A DNA stretch of 64,000 nucleotides from Micropterix aruncella (taxonomy: Eukaryota; Arthropoda; Insecta; Lepidoptera; Micropterigidae). The stretch spans positions 41,627,865 through 41,691,864 of the forward strand of contig OX155980.1 of the NCBI GenBank assembly GCA_944548615.1, in the 5' to 3' direction. Of the stretch, positions 59,685 to 64,000 are shown piece after piece. The notes beneath the pieces were generated by a model. That model did no database searches. It saw only the letters and a program-made list of their open reading frames with translations, and had not been told where the DNA came from. Made by a program: the position numbers and the translations under genes. Position 1 is the stretch's first letter. Every line of letters begins with the position of its first letter.

Positions 59685-62600
59685 TTACTTTAAAATATTA
59701 CTCATTGCCTTTTCCACCTCATTTCTACCAAGTTGAAGTAAATGTTGTGTAATTTTAAATTTTAATTGGATTGACTTAGTATGTTGGCATGTTTTTATAG
59801 ATTCTTTTCGATTGTTATAAATTTTGGGCTCTATAAATACAAAGTGTCTGGGCGAAGGATGTTCGGGTTTTCTGTACAATGTTTTTACAGGTTGTGGCGC
59901 TCCTCGTTAAAATTTTATGCTCAGTTTTAATGTTAATATCTTTACTTTTTAGGTAGTTAAGAAAGACCGTTTTTGCATATACCTGCCTGATGTCTAATAT
60001 CTTCAGCTCTGCGAACAAGTCGTTTGACGGGGCTTCTTGGCAATAACCCCAAGAAGCGCCTTCTGCTCTGTCATAAGCGAATTTAGAACAGTACGTATAG
60101 ACCCTCCCCAACCTAGAATACCGCATGAAATTAAATTATATGCTAGGGAATGGTAGTCATATTTGAGAGATTTTAAATCTAACACGTTCTGAATAACAAA
60201 CACGTATATAAGTCTCCTTACTTTAGTCGCCACATCGTTTACATGCGCATCCCATTTAAGTGTGTTATCAAATACGAGACCGATATAATTAGCTCGAGTT
60301 TTATGTTGTATAATTGTGCAGTTACATTGCATATTAAACAATAAATATTTTTTAGGATTTGGGGTACATGTATACATTTTATACCTATGTGCATAAAGTC
60401 CTGCTTGCCAGTAATAGAAAAGGAAACAAAGTTTGTTTCTTCGCTATTAAATGTCGATAGATTATTCTGGAGCCAAATATAAATATTGTTTAGACCAAGT
60501 TCTGCGTTTTTGTAAACCGTCGACCAGGTCTTCCATCGGAAAATTAATGCAGTATCATCAGCAAATAGAACTGCCTTACCATATTTTAATGTAATATTGG
60601 ATAGGTCATTTATGTACACTAACAATAAAATCGGGCCTAGGACACTTCCTTGTGTCCTAGGCCCGATTTGTGGTACTCCGTAAAGTATACGACCTTCGAA
60701 GCTCTGTGCTCTATTTAGTTTCGTAACTTGTGTTCTATTGGACAGGTAGTCGGTGAACCATTGCAATGCTTTTCTACGAATGCCATTTTTTTCTAATTTA
60801 ATTAATAAGATTTTGTGCGATTCTGTGCCGAAAGCCTTGCAAAGGTCCAGGAATACTACAAGGCACTTATCTCCTTCATCCAGACTATTACGATGTTATC
60901 GGATAGAAAGCAATAGCATCCTGCGTAGACCTGTCAGTACGAAATCCGTATTGCGTAGGAGATAATAGGTTATATTTATTTAGGAAAGACATCAACCTCG
61001 ATTTGACCGCCGTTTCCAGATTTTTCGACAAGGTATTCAATACGCTGATTGGCCGATAACAGTTAACATCACTTGCTAAACCGCCCTTAAATACTGGAGT
61101 AGTTTTAGCTCTTTTTAGGCAACGGGGGAACACTCCAGAAGATATATTTATATTAATAATATATCTAATCGGGTTTATCAGATTTTCGCTGCATTGTTCA
61201 AAATTTTTAGCAGAAATACCATCTTCCCCAGTAGACGTTTCATTTTTTAGACCTTTAATGATTGTTTCAATCTCACTGTTATCGGTGAGCCTCAGAAATA
61301 TAGTCTCGTGCAGATATTTTACATTCTTAAGGTTATATCACAATTTTGATTCTGTAGTTTCAGGGTTATCTAATATTTTCCTGGATAGCTTGTGTCCTAT
61401 TTTTGAAAAAAAAAAAAAAAATAGTTTGCAACATCTTTAGTATTACATGTACCAATGGACGTCAGTTTCTCATAAATATTTACTTCTTGTATGTTTGTGT
61501 AATTTGTTTTTCTCCTGGCAGTCAATTCATTAATAAGATTCCAAGTTTTCTTTGAATTACCAGCATTTTCCGAAAATTCCTTAGTGTAATACAGGTTTTT
61601 TGTTTTATTTATTATGTTTTTACAGGTATTTCGAATTCTGATATACTCGTGGTTTGGAATACTGTTTGAAGGATCTAATTTAAGGGCAACATAAAGTTTA
61701 TCTCTACGTCATACTTTTGAGTAGTTCTGGAGTCATTCATGGCTTAATTTTACTTTCGGAATGGGGGATATATTTCTCTTTGGTATTTTTTACAATGATT
61801 GTTTTTAAAATATTTACAAAATAGTCAGTAGCTTTATTAGTATCAGTAATGGAGAGTAATGGACTCCAATCGATTCCTTCAACTTCTTTGCATATGCTTT
61901 TATAGTGAATAATATTGCCTCTTGATTAAACGTTGCATTTTTGAATATTACTGATATTTTTAGATAAATATATGTAAGCTCACTAAGGCAAACAATTCCT
62001 ATCGTATCGCTTTATTAGAGGTAAATATATGATCAAGACACGCGTTTTTGCGAGTAGGCATATTGATTGTTGATTTCATCCCAAATTCCGCAAGCATACT
62101 CAGGTAGTCATTGGTAATAGTATTCGATTCTAGGATATTGACGTTTATGTCGCCAGAAATCACTCAGTCTCTACCCTCATTCACCTATATTAAATCTGAA
62201 AATGACTCTATGAAAGGTTTTATTTGGTTAGAAGGGGATTTGTAAATTGCTAGTATGGTAATTGAGTTATTGACATATTTTTTTAATAAGCTTTTAAACA
62301 ATTTGCTGTTAGCAATGTTACTTCTTTGATTTTTATATTTCTGGATTTATTCGAAAAAACGTTGACGCCATCATTTTGGCTGTTGATATTTGTAGTATAG
62401 TAGGTGTTATAGTTATCTAGTTGCTGAGATGGTATATTGTTTTTTATCCAACATTCTGTCAAAATTATTAAATCAAATTCCACATACAGCGAAGTTAATA
62501 ACACAATTAACTTATCGAAGTTTTTATTTATACTTCTAATGTTTAAGCTGAGCAATTTTATACCGGACTGCAACAGCACCTTTTTACAATCCCAAGTAGG

Positions 62601-62700
62601 TAACTGCAGCGTAGGCCGGGGTTCAAGTTCTATTAATTCACCCACTTTAATCGCGCCCGTGGTAAAGACATGCATACTTTTTCAGGAACGTCACAATGCC
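59685..62700 (-). pseudogene. nearly full-length CR1/Jockey-like LINE ORF2, frameshifted
   Basis: Minus strand, in order: an endonuclease start LLSLNIRSINKNFDKL and LIILTECWIKNN (about 62570-62440), the APE-type nuclease with its LTE block; a decayed middle; ENAGNSKKTWNLINEL (about 61550); ETSTGEDGISAKNFEQ; FKGGLASDVNCYRPISVLN and YGFRTDRSTQDAI (RT fingers, 61085-60910); GVPQ at 60690; LFADDTALIF (60550), the catalytic box; YIGLVFDNTLKWDAHV; LISCGILGWGG (60130); and a C-terminus ending near 59685. Several frameshifts and a missing tract around 60890-60770 make it inactive. The Y/FADD box is intact. It carries an unusual in-frame insertion after GVPQ. Confidence 0.85.
60628..60669 (-). other. 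in-frame 18-nt inverted insertion within the RT
   Basis: Perfect 18-bp arms (60628-60645 and 60652-60669) around TTCCTT. On the coding strand it adds the six codons IGPRTQ inside what should be GVPQGSVLGP; the added bases are the reverse complement of the neighbouring GTGTCCTAGGCCCGAT. Confidence 0.9.
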
Positions 62701-62739
62701 AGTGTAATGCAGGAAAAAATGCCATATTGCAATATACTG

Positions 62740-63010
62740 GCAGACCGAAGTTTGAGCGGCAGCCTCGCCCATTAAATATAATCGTTGTCGGGGCGCGGGC
62801 CCGAGTTTGGGAATTAATATCTCCAATTTAAGAAAAAAGGATTTCACGCGCTTTTTATATGTGATGTATCATCAGCTATGTATAGTAACATTTTGAACTT
62901 CCTAAAGTTGGATTCTCGATGCCTGCCAGACCGAAGTTTGAGCGGCCGCCTCGCCCATTAAATACAATCATCGGCGGAGAGCGGGCCCGTGTTTTGAAAT
63001 TAATATGCAT
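62740..63010 (-). repeat. two tandem copies of a roughly 183-bp unit upstream of the LINE
   Basis: GCCAGACCGAAGTTTGAGCG, then CTCGCCCATTAAATA and GCGGGCCCG, occurs at 62742 and 62925. It lies just 5' of the minus-strand LINE and may be its repeated 5' UTR, as in LINEs with tandem promoter monomers. Confidence 0.6.
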
Positions 63011-63192
63011 AGTAAAATTTTCAACCTCCTAAATTATGATTCTCGATCATTGCTAGACAAAAATTTAAGTATCCGATCTTCGATCCGATCGAATTTGAGT
63101 ATCTATTGCCTAATCTGCTAAATATGACAGGCATAATTTGTATTTCCCGCGGGAGCTTAATATTTATTTTCAGTTGTTGCATAATTCACGCG

Positions 63193-63575
63193 TTGTCATT
63201 GGTGGACTGGTATTAGGGTTCCGAACCAAACTGAACAGTCTCGATTAGGGTTCCGGACCAAACTGAACAGTCTCAGATTAGGGTTCCGGACCAAACTGAA
63301 CAGTCTCGATTAGGGTTCCGTACCAAACTGAACACTCAGATTAGGGTTCCGGACCAGACTGAACAGTCTCACCCTACTCTGAGACTGTTCAGTTTGGTCC
63401 GGAACCCTATTCGAGACTGTTCAGTTTGATCCGGAACCCTAATCTGAGACCGTTCAGTTTGGTCCGGAACCCTAATCGAGACTGTTCAGTTTGGTCCGGA
63501 ACCCTAATCTGAGACTGTTCAGTTTGGTCCGGAACCCTAATCGAGACTTTTCAGTTTGGTTCGGAAGCCTAAAAT
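63193..63575. repeat. palindromic minisatellite (37-38-bp units, about 5 + 6)
   Basis: Left half: about five units of ATTAGGGTTCCGGACCAAAC followed by TGAACAGTCTC, with spacer alternating between CG and CAG. Right half: about six units in reverse complement. The arms meet around CCCTACTC (63372-63379). The sequence can fold into a hairpin of about 180 bp per arm. Confidence 0.95.
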
Positions 63576-64000
63576 CCGGCTCGGGTCGTGCTCGGTTGCC
63601 ACCATAGGCGTCGGGCCGATCGGCATGGCTCCGCTGACTCAATTAAAAAAGTAAACTATTAATTTTACCAGCAGCGGTTGCAATAATGACTAACGATTGC
63701 TGGCTATGGCAGCAGTTTTTCGCAGCAGTTTTTCAGTAATCTTCATGGCGTGCGAGAGAAGTATGTAAGAGAAGTGTTACTTACATGGCGTGCTAGTTAC
63801 TTTCATGGCGAGAAGGACGCGCTTAGTCAAGACAGGATGTCTTGACATGGATGTCTGTCATGATTTCATTACATCATGTATTTCAAAATATTGTAAAATA
63901 TACACCGGTGAGTTTTTAATTAGTGACATCCTTGTATGTCGAGCAGATGTACGACTAGCGAAGATTAAAAGATAAAAGATATCATGAAAGCACGTTCTGG
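63576..64000. other. non-coding flank
   Basis: Short direct repeats occur (CAGCAGTTTTTC twice near 63712, and TGGCGTGC/TGGCGAG phrases at 63746-63810). A 61-codon frame at 63790-63975 matches nothing. Confidence 0.4.

Overview
The window is a piece of an insect nuclear genome, almost certainly from Lepidoptera. It is AT-rich and has no recognisable host gene. It carries the roughly 270-bp 'ctactaatattataaacgcg' repeat typical of moths and butterflies, Helentron-type elements, Jockey/CR1-like LINEs and very long (TA)n microsatellites. A gap of exactly 200 N marks a scaffold join. A density of transposons, tandem arrays and inverted duplications this high is what one expects of heterochromatin or of a W chromosome; that assignment is inference.

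Layout. 1-6.6 kb: AT-rich DNA with a possible LTR end and one LINE 3' fragment. 6.6-12.4 kb: (TA)n blocks, a Penelope-like (PLE) 3' end, a segmental duplication of [(TA)n + LINE 3' end + 270-bp repeats], and a Helentron-type non-autonomous element with an inverted copy of itself nested inside. 13.1-19.0 kb: two almost identical 2.68-kb head-to-tail copies of the 5' part of an autonomous Helentron (a two-exon gene with an OTU protease domain), followed by a short non-autonomous copy. 19.0-20.6 kb: a broken LINE. 21.3-37.5 kb: an array of a 557-bp repeat (about 20 units one way, then about 10 inverted) forming a giant palindrome with a spacer of about 24-28 bp. 37.7-44.2 kb: diverged relatives of that repeat, more PLE 3' ends (one with a GIY-YIG endonuclease domain) and a LINE C-terminus with a restriction-like endonuclease, all separated by (TA)n. 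44.4-49 kb: a truncated LTR-retrotransposon gag and retroelement-like DNA. 52.6-55.7 kb: a DNA transposon with perfect 33-bp inverted repeats around a decayed gene of the 'DSCTGQNKN' (DUF7869-like) family. 55.8-63.6 kb: two more LINEs and a palindromic minisatellite.

The parts do not form a pathway; they record transposition and duplication. The observations most worth following are the 557-bp palindromic array, a small RNA structure with compensatory base changes shared by the PLE-type cassettes, the tandem Helentron fragments, and the intact-ended DUF7869-like transposon. No protein-coding host gene, tRNA, rRNA or CRISPR array was found.
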